A stretch of 64,000 nt of DNA from Theobroma cacao (taxonomy: Eukaryota; Streptophyta; Magnoliopsida; Malvales; Malvaceae), in assembly GCF_000208745.1 (NCBI RefSeq), contig NC_030851.1, forward strand, positions 5,432,524 through 5,496,523. Reading direction: 5' to 3'. The notes under the pieces are model-generated. The model was not told the DNA's origin and did no database searches. It saw nothing but the letters and a program-made list of their open reading frames with translations. This document shows positions 13,191-24,526 of the stretch, piece after piece. How positions within the stretch are numbered: position 1 is the first letter of the stretch; every line of letters begins with the position of its first letter. Made by a program: the position numbers and the translations under genes.

Positions 13191-14852
13191 GTTCGAAGAT
13201 TTCAAATGAAGGGATTTGATGAAGTTGAACTTCAAATTCCCATCCATTAATTGTCTTCCAAGAAACCTTATTAGTGTATTTTTTAATTGAATAATGTTTC
13301 ATTAGAATACAATATTTTTGTTCCTATATGTTTTGAGGGGCACACCCAAAGTCAAATCCAGGTAAAAATTTCGTCTTAAAAAAGCACAAAAAAAAAAGAA
13401 AGTATTGCCATGAGTCAACAACGATTGTTATTAGAACTGAATCAAAATGGTTAGCAGCAAAGAATTAGTTTTGGATAAAGTCAAGAAAGTGTTAAGTACT
13501 GGGAGTTTAATTACGTGGGGTATACATAACAAACATTTCAAAAGCTGTACACAAATTTTGACTCTATCTGTAGCTACAGCCTAAGCCGCAATGAAGATTT
13601 ATTATTTTCCTCCAGCTATAAATGATTATTCAACGCGGACAGTAACAGCAGCCAATGCTCAAAGCCGCGAACAAATCCAATATTTTGGATATTTGTTAAA
13701 AAAATAAATAAAACTTTCATCAGTCAAAGAAAAACAGACATATTTTTTTTATTCCAAATAAGTCCTTGATTTTGTTAAATTTACAAGGTTGACCCAGTGG
13801 GAACAGAATTCGAACTGTCCACGTCCCAGCAAAGAAAACACGGAACTATTAGGTGTAGTAGGTAGCAAACAGAAAAAAAAGATCTCGAATTTTGATCCGT
13901 TGGTGCTTGTCTTTTTTTTCTGTTAATTACTAATTAATTGCTCTCCTATCCAAATTTGAATTTAAACTATCAAACACCACAATTAAAATGAGGAAACAAA
14001 CGAATCAGGTCGGAAAGTCCGTTAGTTATTCCCTTCAAAAAAAAAAAGTCCGTTAGTTATTTTTCGTTTTGCCCCTAACGGTAACAGCTATGACTCTTTA
14101 TCACTCGCAATTGTAATAGAATGTACGTACTCGCTCAAAAATAACTAAAATTTGTCAATATGTTATGTTACCGTGACAGTGAAGAAATTTTTTCTTCAGT
14201 CGCCTTCGCGCGTTAAACACAGCGGCAATGGAAGTTAGTTTTGATGGGTTTTGGTTAGGGAGGGTTGGTGGTGACCGCCTCGTGTCGGTGGCCAGAAGGC
14301 CGTTATCATGTCATCTCCGATGGCAGGTTTACAGGCTGGACTGACAATCTGTCAGTCAATCTCTCAGACCACTCTTGTTGTTTTTATCCACGTAAGCAGT
14401 CCCTTGCACACCCACGACATCCCAAAACCGAACAAAACGACAAAACTAATTGGAATAAAAATTAATAAAAATAAAACAAAAACTCAAGTTCCCACGTAAT
14501 GCCTTCCAGCCTGGCGGAGTCAAACTTATCCTCTTCCAAGTTTCTCCTCAAATTCTCGTGATTTTCTCACTCTCCAGAAGCTCCTTGCTGGTTACTCCTT
14601 AGCCCCCTTTCCATTTCAATAACTTCCATAACTATACGAGTCAAATCAGGAAACTACCATCTTGCAATTCCTGTACTATCCCCAGAGGATTCATTGGGAT
14701 TCTCAGAAATTCAGTATTTTTGCCAACGTGGCCTTCAGCAAACGTTATACAGCTGTATCACCATTCAACCGGTTACTGGTCAATACCAGTTCACATAACG
14801 CTTATTACCTGTATTGGTAAACCGGCTCTATCAGTTACCCTAACACCTCCCC
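13191..14852. other. Spacer and distal promoter upstream of the MYB gene
   Basis: Mostly unique sequence. A short direct repeat (aagtccgttagttatt) occurs at about 14015 and 14048, separated by an A-run. Base composition becomes less AT-rich from about 14200 towards the gene, as expected for a promoter. Short open frames at 14265-14500 and 14720-15019 resemble no known protein. Confidence 0.4.
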
Positions 14853-14860
14853 TTTATAAA
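14853..14860 (+). promoter_or_regulatory. TATA box of the MYB gene
   Basis: TTTATAAA sits in a C-rich context about 145 bp upstream of the MYB ATG. It predicts transcription starting near 14885 and a 5' leader of roughly 115-120 nt rich in pyrimidines. Position and sequence fit a plant TATA box; there is no transcript proof. Confidence 0.6.
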
Positions 14861-15002
14861 CCCTCCTTATTCCTTTCTTGCCTCTCACAAATCACAATAC
14901 AAGCCTCCCACAGGCTTCTTCTTCTGTCTCCACCGCCTCTCAAAAAACAAACTAAAATCCCCCTCTGGGATTTCGAAACTGTTACTAGTAAGCCGTCAGC
15001 CA

Positions 15003-15740
15003 ATGGATCAAGACTTTGATCGGGTGAAGGGACCGTGGAGTCCCGAGGAGGATGAGTTGTTGCGCAAGCTGGTGCTTCGGCACGGTCCTAGAAACTGGTC
15101 ATTGATTTCGAAGTCGATCCCTGGTCGATCAGGGAAGTCATGCAGGCTCCGTTGGTGCAACCAGCTGTCACCCGAAGTCGAGCACCGCGCCTTCACGCCG
15201 GAGGAAGACGAGACCATCGTGAGAGCCCACGCCAGGTACGGCAACAAATGGGCTACCATCGCCAGGCTCCTTAACGGCCGTACGGACAACGCCGTTAAAA
15301 ACCATTGGAACTCAACCTTAAAGCGAAAACTCTCAATGGAAGATGGAGATTCTCTGCAGGAAACGGGGAAAAGGTCGGCCAAATCCCAGAGATCAGCGAG
15401 TAGTAATAACATGGGGAGTCCCTCGGGTTCTGACGTCAGCGATTTAGGATTGAACGTCGCTGAGTCGGAACGCTCTGGCGTTTCAACTGAGCTTACTCTT
15501 GGACGTTCTTCGAACGAGTCCAGCGAGTTGAATAACGACAACTCATCCTCGGAGAAAGTGTTATTAGCTCAAAAGCATGAGATGGGGACAAAGACCGCGA
15601 CGGTTGACCCGAACCTTATGGCTGCGATGCAAGAGATGATAAGGAAAGAAGTGAGAGATTGCATGGCAGAGTTTGGTTTCCAGAGTGAAGGTGTGAGGAA
15701 TGCTGGGTTTAAGAGAATTGGGATTAGAAGGATTGATTGA
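15003..15740 (+). CDS. R2R3-MYB transcription factor, subgroup 22 (MYB44/70/73/77) type
   Basis: Intronless 245-aa protein. The R2 repeat has its Trp residues at 12, 32 and 51; R3 has Phe64, Trp83 and Trp102. The linker [19 protein letters not shown] and the end [18 protein letters not shown] are diagnostic of the MYB44/MYB73 group, whose genes typically lack introns. The conserved [10 protein letters not shown] motif follows near residue 138, and the C-terminal motif [16 protein letters not shown] lies near residue 205. These factors act in the nucleus in ABA, auxin and stress responses, often as repressors. The usual EAR-type LTLSLPG core appears only as ELTLGR here. No bHLH-interaction motif is seen in R3. 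At 245 aa it is shorter than many members. The ATG at 15003 is the first that gives the complete R2 repeat and follows the TATA box by a normal leader. Confidence 0.93.
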   Translation: MDQDFDRVKGPWSPEEDELLRKLVLRHGPRNWSLISKSIPGRSGKSCRLRWCNQLSPEVEHRAFTPEEDETIVRAHARYGNKWATIARLLNGRTDNAVKNHWNSTLKRKLSMEDGDSLQETGKRSAKSQRSASSNNMGSPSGSDVSDLGLNVAESERSGVSTELTLGRSSNESSELNNDNSSSEKVLLAQKHEMGTKTATVDPNLMAAMQEMIRKEVRDCMAEFGFQSEGVRNAGFKRIGIRRID

Positions 15741-17028
15741 GGGGATAATCTGGGATTAGTGATCATTAGAAGATTGTTAAGATGGAGACATGAGAGATCT
15801 AGACGCGTAGGATTTGATGAAGGTATGGAAGACTACCAGAAAGAAAGAACGAAAGAAAAACAAAATTCCTTTTGTTTTTACAGTACAATAATTTTGAGCA
15901 TGTACAGAGACAACGGGAGAACCAAAAAAAAAAAGGGAAAATTATGAACTTTCATTAATTTTGTCAGATGAATTAGCTTGAACTTTGATTACCAGCCAAC
16001 AAAGACAACAAAATTATACAGTGTACCAGCCAACAAAGAAAACAAAATTATTCAGTGGAAATTCTATACAGTTTTATTGTTCGTTTTTCAAATTTGATTA
16101 GTTTTTTTTTTAATTAAAACTTCGGTTTCTTTATTCCTTAGTTGTGTTTTCCGAATCGAATCCGATATTTTTGAGTCCAATTTTTTTTTTGGGTTAATTA
16201 TGTTGGGGAGCAAAAATAATGCCTTGTCATCCGTACGACGTACGGTCGGTACCCAACATCGTACGAAATATCGGAAGTTATTGGTCAGGACGTTGGAAAA
16301 TTATTGAATTATGGTTATTGGGCTACGGTTGCCAACTTGCTATAGACGAGTGCCAATGCGGTTTCTCTTTTTTTTTTTTTTTTTTTTTTTCTTTAAAGGA
16401 TTGCTACCTATCTGAAAAGCATTCATTTACATATGGATTTGGAAAAGTATGCACAGCCACTTCTTCTTTCTCGTTTTGGATTACTCCTTGTTGGTCATTA
16501 CAGTATTCAAGTTCTTCTTTGCAATGAAGGATTCGGTTCACCTATTTACGTAATTAGTGGATTGGAAAAATAAGGAGCCAAGTGGACAATAGAACTCAAT
16601 AAATCAAACAAGTGAATAGAATAATAAAAAAAAAGAACTTGAACAGTGTTTAAAGCCTTATTTTATAATTTTTTTGGTTGAAGCCCGTGGGCTTACAACC
16701 CAAGTCGAAGTCATCCAAACCTGGGGAGATCATAATGAAAAAAAGGATTTTATTAGGTTTGGTTGCCTGAGCCCGAAATCAATCCATGTTAACGTATAGG
16801 CAATTAGGCAAGGCCGCAAGGGCAGGTTGGTGACCCGTCAGAGCGAAAACGAGCTAGAGAGAGAGAGACAGACAGACAGAGCCGTCGTCGTTTTTACGTT
16901 TCCGTCTTCTCATTTCGAGTGAGAGAGACTCAAAGCTGTAAAGAAAAAAAAAGAAAACAAGAGAAGGATCCCAAGACCAACAGATCTTTCGATCAACGAA
17001 GCAAATCGAACAACAAGACGGAAAAAAG
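15741..17028. other. Spacer between the MYB and UNC-50 genes
   Basis: Contains the MYB 3' UTR, a 34-bp tandem duplication (15991-16058), a long T-run (about 16366-16391) and the UNC-50 promoter and 5' UTR, with a GA-rich stretch at about 16855-16880. A short open frame at 16219-16527 runs through the poly-T and is not credible as a gene. Confidence 0.5.
15991..16058. repeat. 34-bp tandem duplication in the MYB 3' flank
   Basis: The segment beginning accagccaacaaaga is present twice in direct succession (15991-16024 and 16025-16058) with a few substitutions. It lies about 250 bp past the MYB stop codon. Confidence 0.85.
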
Positions 17029-20000
17029 ATGTTACCAACGGTCAGCAAAACGCGTCCGTCGTCCTCCACATCTCGACCTAATCCCATGTTCCCTCAGTAT
17101 CTCCGTCGAATTGTCAAGGTCCAATCTCTCTCTCGCTGGATCTGATCTTCATTTTTATCTAATTTCTATCTATATTCGAATCATGATCCAATTAGGAATA
17201 GAACTTGTAGATTTTATCCATTTTAGCTGTTGGTTAATGACGTCTCTGAGCTCTAGTGCTTCATGGAATTCACAATTTTACCTTCTAATATATTCATTAT
17301 TATTGTTTCAGTTTTAGGATTTAGTGGCCGGTAATGTCTGGCATCAAGGAGTAGACTTAAGTTTTGGGAATGATAAGAGAGAAGTGGTCAATGTGTGAAA
17401 TCCACAATTCAGTTCTAATTTCAGTTTTGGAGAAGTAATGAGATGAGAATAACGTAATATTTGAATAATAGGACTGTGGATCCATTTTTGGATCATGAGT
17501 TTCCTCCTGGTAAAATGTTCGAGTAACAACAACCTGGATCGTTTCTCCTTGAATCTCAAAATTGTTCTGCTGTATTTTTCTAATCAAATTAGTAATTTGA
17601 CTTTTGAATTTGATGTGTCTTTGCCAAGATAAAGTTAAGTACTCACCGGGATCTTTTTTAAAGTTTTCAGCTGTTTAAACTTCCTAAGTGATTTTATGTT
17701 TAATGTGAATTCTTACTTGTCCATTTCATATTTTGTTAATTATTTCACCTAGATTTGGATGTATACCTCTGGTATAGCTACATCTAAGCAGTTGATTTTC
17801 CATCACCTCTATCTTCAAATTAAATAGCAAGTCATATAATGTGAAAATTTTCAAAATTCTGTATTCTAAGTATTATTGTGTTAAATTCTAGCAGCCATCT
17901 TGTTGAGCATCCAATGAAACTAAGTGTGCAGTTAACCTGGCCGAGGATGTATGGGGTCATTATCATTACGTTTCATCATCAGCATATTTGCTGTATATGG
18001 TTGGTTTATCTCATCATGTTTCTTTTTCCTCTATTTGTTCTTGTAGTGGCAACAAATGGATATTGAATACACATTCTGGCAAATGCTTCACCTCTGTACT
18101 GCACCTAAGGTTGTGTAAGTATCCACTCATTGTCATCAATCCACTTTTTTCGCATTGTCCCATACTATCATCATCAACTGGTTTTATATTCTAGATCCAT
18201 ATAATTTCTGGACAGAAGAGAAGTATCTATATTAACACACCAATTCTTTATTGCAGCATTTCACTTTCCTAAGTTGCTGACTGATTTTTAATTTTTGTTG
18301 CTTCCTTTATATACAGTTTCAGATATTCTTAAAAATACTTACTTACTATTAATCTTTTGGGGGGCTTTGTTAGGGGAAGGAGTGAAACGGATTATCTGCC
18401 AAAAACAGTCTTTTGAGTGTGGAAATGTACTTTTCTAATTAATTTTGTTTTATTTTGCATATTAATTTCTGTGGTGGATGCAGTTATCAGCACACAAAGT
18501 ATCACAAACGTGAGTTCATTTCTGTTCAATGAATGTTTTGTTTATTTTTATCTGTTTATGTCAAGTTGGAGGAGTTATGTTGTTGATCAACGCATGCTGC
18601 TTTTGTTCCTAGAAGCGTATTTATGTTGTTTCAGTTTGTAATTTACCTGGACATTGACTTCATGGAATTATGATTGTCGTTTTTCATTAGGTTCTCATCA
18701 TGCAGCCTTCTGAGTGTTTCTTTTTCCCTTTTCATAATAATTTGTTATTTGTTTTCTTTTCTCTTTAAACATTCTTTCCTTGATAAGATGAATTCAATAG
18801 TTCAGAAGATATCATTTAAATGTCTTTCTTCCTCAGTTTCTTCCTGAAGTGTGGAAATTCTATTATCTATGGGCTGTAATAGTAAAATCCATTGTAAATG
18901 AATGCTTATATCAGTGGTATTGTTGATGCAAAAGTACAAAAAGGTTTGGTGCTTTGCATATAATTGTTTAACTTTTATAATATGAGAATAACACTACTAA
19001 TTAGAAGTATCTAAAATCATGGAGGCCTATTTGGTTGGTACTGAATGTGAATGTGGTTGGGAAGTGCTGTGAGCTTTTTGGTCACTTTTATGTTGAAAGC
19101 ACAGTAAGTCAGTAAGACTTAGGGTACTGGGCAATTCATATAGCTTTTAAATTAATGAGTAAAATAGTTTTTTTTTTTCTTTATCCTTTATTTTAAACTT
19201 TAAGTCCATGAACTCATTAATAGGGTGAACTTATTAAATTCTTTCCATTATGTCATGAACTTGAAAAATTGTTTATCTGTCTTTTGGTTCAGAAACCAAG
19301 AATCAGTGGGCACGTGACGACCCAGCTTTTGTTGTGATCTGTAGTCTTCTTTTGGCAGTTGCAACAGTAGCTTATTGTGCCGCGTAAGTTTCTTTTTCAC
19401 TTTCAAGCATGGCTACATATAACAAAATGAATTAGTACATAGTAGTAATTTAAAAGCAGTCTGTACATTTAGATTGAGATGGGGCCTCAGCTAGATTTAA
19501 AATTTGTCTTTATTCAAATCTAATTAATCCTAAGAATGGACATTCTTATGGTGCTTATAACTGATATGGGATCTTTGTTCTGTAGAATTTCTTTATGTTG
19601 GACTTATAAATGTCCTCGACAATTTATAGTCATAAGCATCATGATGCAGTGCTGCATCGTGAGATTGCTAAGTTCTTTCAAGTAATATCATGGCCCAAAT
19701 AATCTACTAATATATTGGAATTCTTTTACTTTTGCCTTTTCTTTTGAGCGGTCAAATCTTTTATGAACCTGTTCACTTAATGTGCTGATATAGGCTTCTT
19801 TGCTGTCTTCTCTTAATGCAGGTATGATCACAGTGCTGCTCATGCTGTTTTTGTAGTTATTTCAGTATTGCTTTTCCATTTTTTACTCGCTGGGGTATTT
19901 CTGGCTACTTCTTGTTGGTAAGAGCCAGTATCTCTTTTGTTTTTTGAATTAGAGCTAGTATCTCTTAAAAACTATATCTTAACTTCCAGTTAGCTCAAAG

Positions 20001-22157
20001 TGACTTTAATTGTAGTGTATTTGCTGGTCATATAAATTCTGAAGCTGCATAAGTTTAGCTAGTGCCTGTCGATCTTTTTGAATGCCCAGTTGCTTTCTGT
20101 GCGGTGCTATGTTATTTATTCATGGCATTATCACCAAATCATGGCAGCAGTGTGCTGTATTAGGTTCTTTGATCAGCATAATCTAATTTAGTATCTAAAA
20201 CAATGAAATTCTTTTAGTGGTTTGTATTTTTTTTTTTGAAAAGTAAAATTTTAGTGGTTCTTATTAGTTGATTATTTCGTTAACTAGAATCAACAATTAC
20301 TTGATTGAGTGCAAATGGCAATAATTACTCACTAGTGTAATGTCCATGTTCTGTAGCTACAAATTTGAATCTAGTATCATCTGCATACTCTGAAATGCAT
20401 CTTTTCAGAGGTTGATGTTTAATGTTCATTCAAACATGTAAATTGTTTCAAAAATGAGCAAAGATGGGCTGGTTGGTGGAAATATAATCTATAACATTGA
20501 TATGCGGACTTCCACACCCTACTTAAGAAAATGTCTTATTACAAAGGGTGGAAGAACTTATATAATACATGATGCCATGATGGTTCTTTTAAATGGGTTT
20601 GAGGTTGGAGCAGAATGCTATAGGTTTTTCACTCTTTCTGAAATGTGGTTTAAGGTTTGGGGAACTTAGTTTTGGTTGTGGAATAGACCTGGTCGTGGTT
20701 CATAGTCTAGAAGACATTAATGTTACTAAAGGAGGAAGATCAAGCTTGCCATTACATTTTACTAGGAATTATTCTCTGGGCTTGAACCCTTTAGAGATCC
20801 AAGGAATTGATAGCCAAAAGTCTAAATTGATTCACCTTTAAGTGGAGGCTATAGCCTTTATATATTAAGCTATTTGCATATCATCATTCCTATAAGAAAA
20901 AGTTTGAAAGGAACCGCAAGACAACAGTAAGAATGTACATGAGAATGCTGCGAGCTTCTGATACAAATGTAAAGATACAAAAATAGCAAACTTTATGCTC
21001 TAGTACATGCAAGGCGTCCTAACACTACCATTGTTGTCCAAATCAAAATTTATGCTTTAGTAGTTGAATGTCCTGAACTGGTTGGAAGAACAAGTATGCC
21101 TGGACTACTTTGCTGCTCGATTTTTACAGCTTTTTTATTTAGCTTGTGTGCATAAGGGCTGCGGTTGTTATGTATGAGTACATTCATTTTAGTAGGCTTT
21201 GCATGTTACATACAAGTATACTTGTTTGATGGTGAATTCCATTCCCTGACTTCATGCAGGTCCCTCACAAATGCTTACCTTCGGGAAGAGGCTCCAAACA
21301 GTCATGTGGTTGAACAACGGGTTGAATGGCAAGTCTGGAGACTTATTCCTAACTTTCCAGAATTTTAATATTTCTATGTCTGAGCTGTTTGTGTTGGTTT
21401 AATTCTTAAATGATAGATTTGGTTCATCAATGCATTCAACTTTTATTTTCTCTAGCAGCAGGTAGCTTGTAGTTGTTAGTATATTCATAATTGTGCGGTG
21501 CTAACTGGGTTTCCTTTTGTTTGAAGGCTGTATGCATTTGATGTGCACTGCAATTCTTTCTTCCCAATGTTTGTAATGCTTTACGGTAATTTTATGGTTA
21601 ATGCCTGTTTGGCTCTTTCATTTATAATTTCAATAATCAATGGATCAAGATGTGACTAATATTGTGGTTTTGGCAGTAATACATTATTTTCTGTCACCTC
21701 TTCTGGTAGCCCATGGTTTTATACCTGTACTGCTGTCAAATCTTCTTTTCATGGTGGCAGCTTCTTACTATCACTACCTCAACTTTTTAGGTTATGACGG
21801 TAAGCTCATTTTGATAGCTCTTCCCTTCAACATGTTTGGTGAATTGTCTGTCCTTTTTTTATTTTGGTATGAAACTTCGTGAAGAAATGGCTAATTGCCT
21901 AATTATTACCTTCAAGAATTGACATATCTATAATGTGCTGCAGTACTTCCCTTTTTGGAGAGAACAACGTTTTTTCTCTACCCAATTGGTGTCGTAATTG
22001 TTCTCTCTCCTATCTGTAAGTGTTCAACTTGATATCTGATTCTGTGTTTGAATGGGTATGGTAGCTGAAATTAAACTTCTTTTGGCCTGCAGTGATTTTA
22101 GGTGGCTTCAATCCTTCAAGATATTTTATGAACATATACTTTAGCCAAAGGTTATGA
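17029..22157 (+). CDS. UNC-50 family membrane protein, 10 exons, 252 aa
   Basis: Exons are 17029-17118, 18047-18114, 18484-18509, 19293-19383, 19822-19917, 21260-21328, 21527-21585, 21677-21799, 21944-22015 and 22093-22157; phases join exactly to 252 residues. UNC-50/GMH1 proteins are multi-pass Golgi or ER membrane proteins involved in membrane trafficking; the plant role is not established. The N-terminus MLPTVSK and FPQYLRRIVK, then WQQMDIEYTFWQMLHLC and YHKQTKNQWARDDPAF, are hallmarks of the family. Five hydrophobic segments follow (about residues 71-94, 98-120, 160-180, 187-215 and 217-232). The C-terminus is GGFNPSRYFMNIYFSQRL. The length equals that of the family. Exon 3 is only 26 bp. 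Intron 6 must use a GC donor to keep frame. Intron 1 has a weak GTCCAA donor. Confidence 0.93.
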
Positions 22158-22964
22158 TTTGTCTAACCCTTCGGAATAGCACGAATTGTAAGATGAGTGA
22201 CTAGTTTGGAGAAAGCGTCAGATGTTAGAAGGCAAAAGGGAGAAAATGCAGCAAAAAGGAGAAAAGGAGAGAAAGGGTGAAGGGAGCACCTCAACCTGAA
22301 GGAGGCTTTGTAGCCTTCTTCATGTGTTTTTTTTTTTCTTACCATCAGGAGCAGAAGTCAGAACCAAATGAAGTTAGGTTAGAAAATGATTTTTCAGTGA
22401 TCAAAGATGATTGATCAAATGGAGCTATTGAAATGTAATGATTTTGACCCTTACCGAATCTCTTTGTTTTCTTTATTAATATAATATGGTGTTCTATCTA
22501 AAAAACAATCATAGCTGATGCGATCTGCACGTATGTGTATAGCATGCATTTGCCATATCTTAGAATTCCCGTGGGCTGTTTTTAGATGATAATAATTTCT
22601 CCATACGATGCCGAGCTCTGTAAAACAATTGCTTTGCTTGTCATGGAGCCATTTGAAATGAGCTTGATGCAACGGATGTAAAAGCTGGATTTCTTAACTG
22701 TTGTTTAGTTTTCAACTGCTGATGATGCATTGTGTATCTGCTAACAGTTTGTATTGGGAAAGCGAAGAAGCGTTCAACTGGAGGTCCACAATCTCCATTC
22801 CTCAACGTAACAATCTAAACTCTGGAAAGCCCATTATTATTTAGGTTCAGGACATAAAATGAGCACCACCCCGAACTTTTATTCACCTTATTGACTAGAG
22901 TATCTATTATTACTTTAAGCTTGCAGCTTGCAATAATATTTGATCAGAGTATCTATTATTATTA
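22158..22964. other. Spacer between convergent UNC-50 and CAD-like pseudogene
   Basis: Probably the 3' UTR of the UNC-50 gene (22158 to about 22500) followed by the 3' flank of the CAD fragment. A purine-rich stretch lies at 22225-22290. No gene was recognised. Confidence 0.45.
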
Positions 22965-23640
22965 TTAAAGCTTGCTGCCTGCAACATGCACAACAAACCT
23001 GTATCTAACATCGTTCTGTTCCAGCCTCTGGAAAGCGGTGTTGATGTACTCCATCTTGATTATTTCATTCATTGACCTCAATCCCTTTTCTTTCCAGAAT
23101 TCAAGCAACTCCTCTGTTTCCTTCACGCTCTCCGTGAGGCTCCCCACTGTGGACCTTCTCTCTGTATAATCAGAGAAACGAAGAAAATTGGAGCTCGAAA
23201 ACATTTTCAACCACTTGCCAAATTTTAGTTTAAGATTGCGATCCGAAATTTGCAAGGAGTTAGACATCGACGCACCTAAGAAGATATTGGAAGAGATGAA
23301 CTGCAGAGGGTCGTCAACAGGGCCTACCAAGATCAATTTTCCTTCCCGTTTCAACAATGAAAGATAAAGGTCAAGGGGGTGAAAAACAGGCAAAGTATCA
23401 AATGATGTAATCAGGTGATTCACCAGCCCCTTGCATCCCTTTCTTGTCTGAGCTGACTAGATACTCATCAACACCTAGATGCTCCAAGGCCTCTTCTCTC
23501 TTGTTATCAGAGGAACTAATAACAGTTATATGATGCCCCATTGCTTTTGCAATCTTCACTCCCAATCGTCCAAGCCCTCCAAGCCCCAATATCCCCCCTC
23601 TTAGTCCACTCTTCTTCAAATTTATTTTGCAGTGAGATCA
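22965..23640 (-). pseudogene. Truncated, frameshifted cinnamyl alcohol dehydrogenase (CAD)
   Basis: Only the equivalents of CAD exons 4 and 5 remain. The first part (about 23640-23276) encodes the Rossmann segment [20 protein letters not shown] and [12 protein letters not shown]. An extra base near 23400 shifts the frame where the intact gene has [12 protein letters not shown]. The second part (23161-22965) encodes [19 protein letters not shown] and [14 protein letters not shown] before a stop. The zinc-binding N-terminal half (exons 1-3), including the catalytic Cys and His and the structural four-Cys lobe, is missing. Conserved GT and AG sites between the two parts suggest it arose by DNA duplication of the neighbouring CAD gene rather than by retroposition. 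It cannot encode an active enzyme. Confidence 0.85.
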
Positions 23641-24526
23641 ATTTAACATTTTCCCTACACTAATACATATATTGCAGATGGAATCTGAAATTTGAGTGGG
23701 ATCAAGTGATATAATGCAGCTACACCGGCCTGACTATGTTTATATTAGGGTGGAAGGTATGAGTTTTATTGGAGAACGGAGGGGGAATTCATGGTTAATC
23801 CTACATATTTATGACCATGAATCAGAAACAAACAAGTCTGCCATTGTCTGCAACTACTTTCTGAGTTATGTGGCGTTGTCCACGACTAAAGATTCACCGG
23901 CTGAGCTGCTTCCTTCCTACAAATATCATTCTACTTTTTCCTTTCCATTCTTGCCAGACGTTTTGAACCCACATCCCATCTCTCCCATGCTTGACGTCGC
24001 AAGGGGTTTAAGGTCCAAAATGCCTAAAGTATACAGTTCAGAGCCTGTATACAGATAAATTTCATATATAACAAAAGAAAGCCAAATATGAATGGTACCA
24101 TCAAAGTATACCAAACATTGAAAAAGACTTTCACAGCCCTGGTTGAAAGCCAAATGCCTACAATATGTCAACAAAAGAGGCTTCCTAATCCTAATTTGGA
24201 CGTTTGCCTTACCTTGGCCAAATTAGGTCACGTGTCACTGTCAGTCAAGATATACCCACCACCAAATTTAGTGGACAGGTCACCACAAACGATCATGCTC
24301 AATTATTCTAGCAAGTTACGAATTTCAATTGAAAGAGAAAAGAGGAGGAAAACAACACCTCATATTCATTTTCATTTTTATTGCCATAGGCAGAGAAACA
24401 GGGAATTCATACTCGTTTCATTTGAACAACAAACAGAGAAAGCTGACACGCGATAAACAAAGTCACTCTTTTAATTGTTCATGAAATATGTAATGTTTAG
24501 TTAAAAGAAGTTTCCTTTTTCCCCTA
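23641..24526. other. Spacer between the CAD pseudogene and the CAD gene
   Basis: No recognisable gene. The open frames here (for example 23696-24058 plus strand) overlap non-conserved sequence and show no family motif. Part of it may be the old promoter of the truncated copy; an ACGTG core (gtcacgtgtcac) occurs at about 24226-24237. Confidence 0.4.

Noticed and set aside
6000..13200. CRISPR-like array interpretation of the periodic repeats
   Set aside because: Repeat units are about 530 bp, diverged and AT-rich in a plant nuclear context; the spacing and copy structure fit satellite or retrotransposon derivatives.
15008..15541. Long minus-strand frame of 177 codons opposite the MYB gene
   Set aside because: It is the antisense shadow of a GC-richer coding exon; its translation matches no known protein.
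16219..16527. 102-codon plus-strand frame
   Set aside because: It depends on reading through a long T-run as polyphenylalanine; no family similarity.
19021..19100. Possible short transposon end (ggcctatttggttgg) inside a UNC-50 intron
   Set aside because: No matching inverted end or target duplication was found nearby.
23696..24456. Two plus-strand frames of about 120 codons between the CAD loci
   Set aside because: They encode no recognisable protein and lie in the flanks of minus-strand genes; opposite-strand chance frames.
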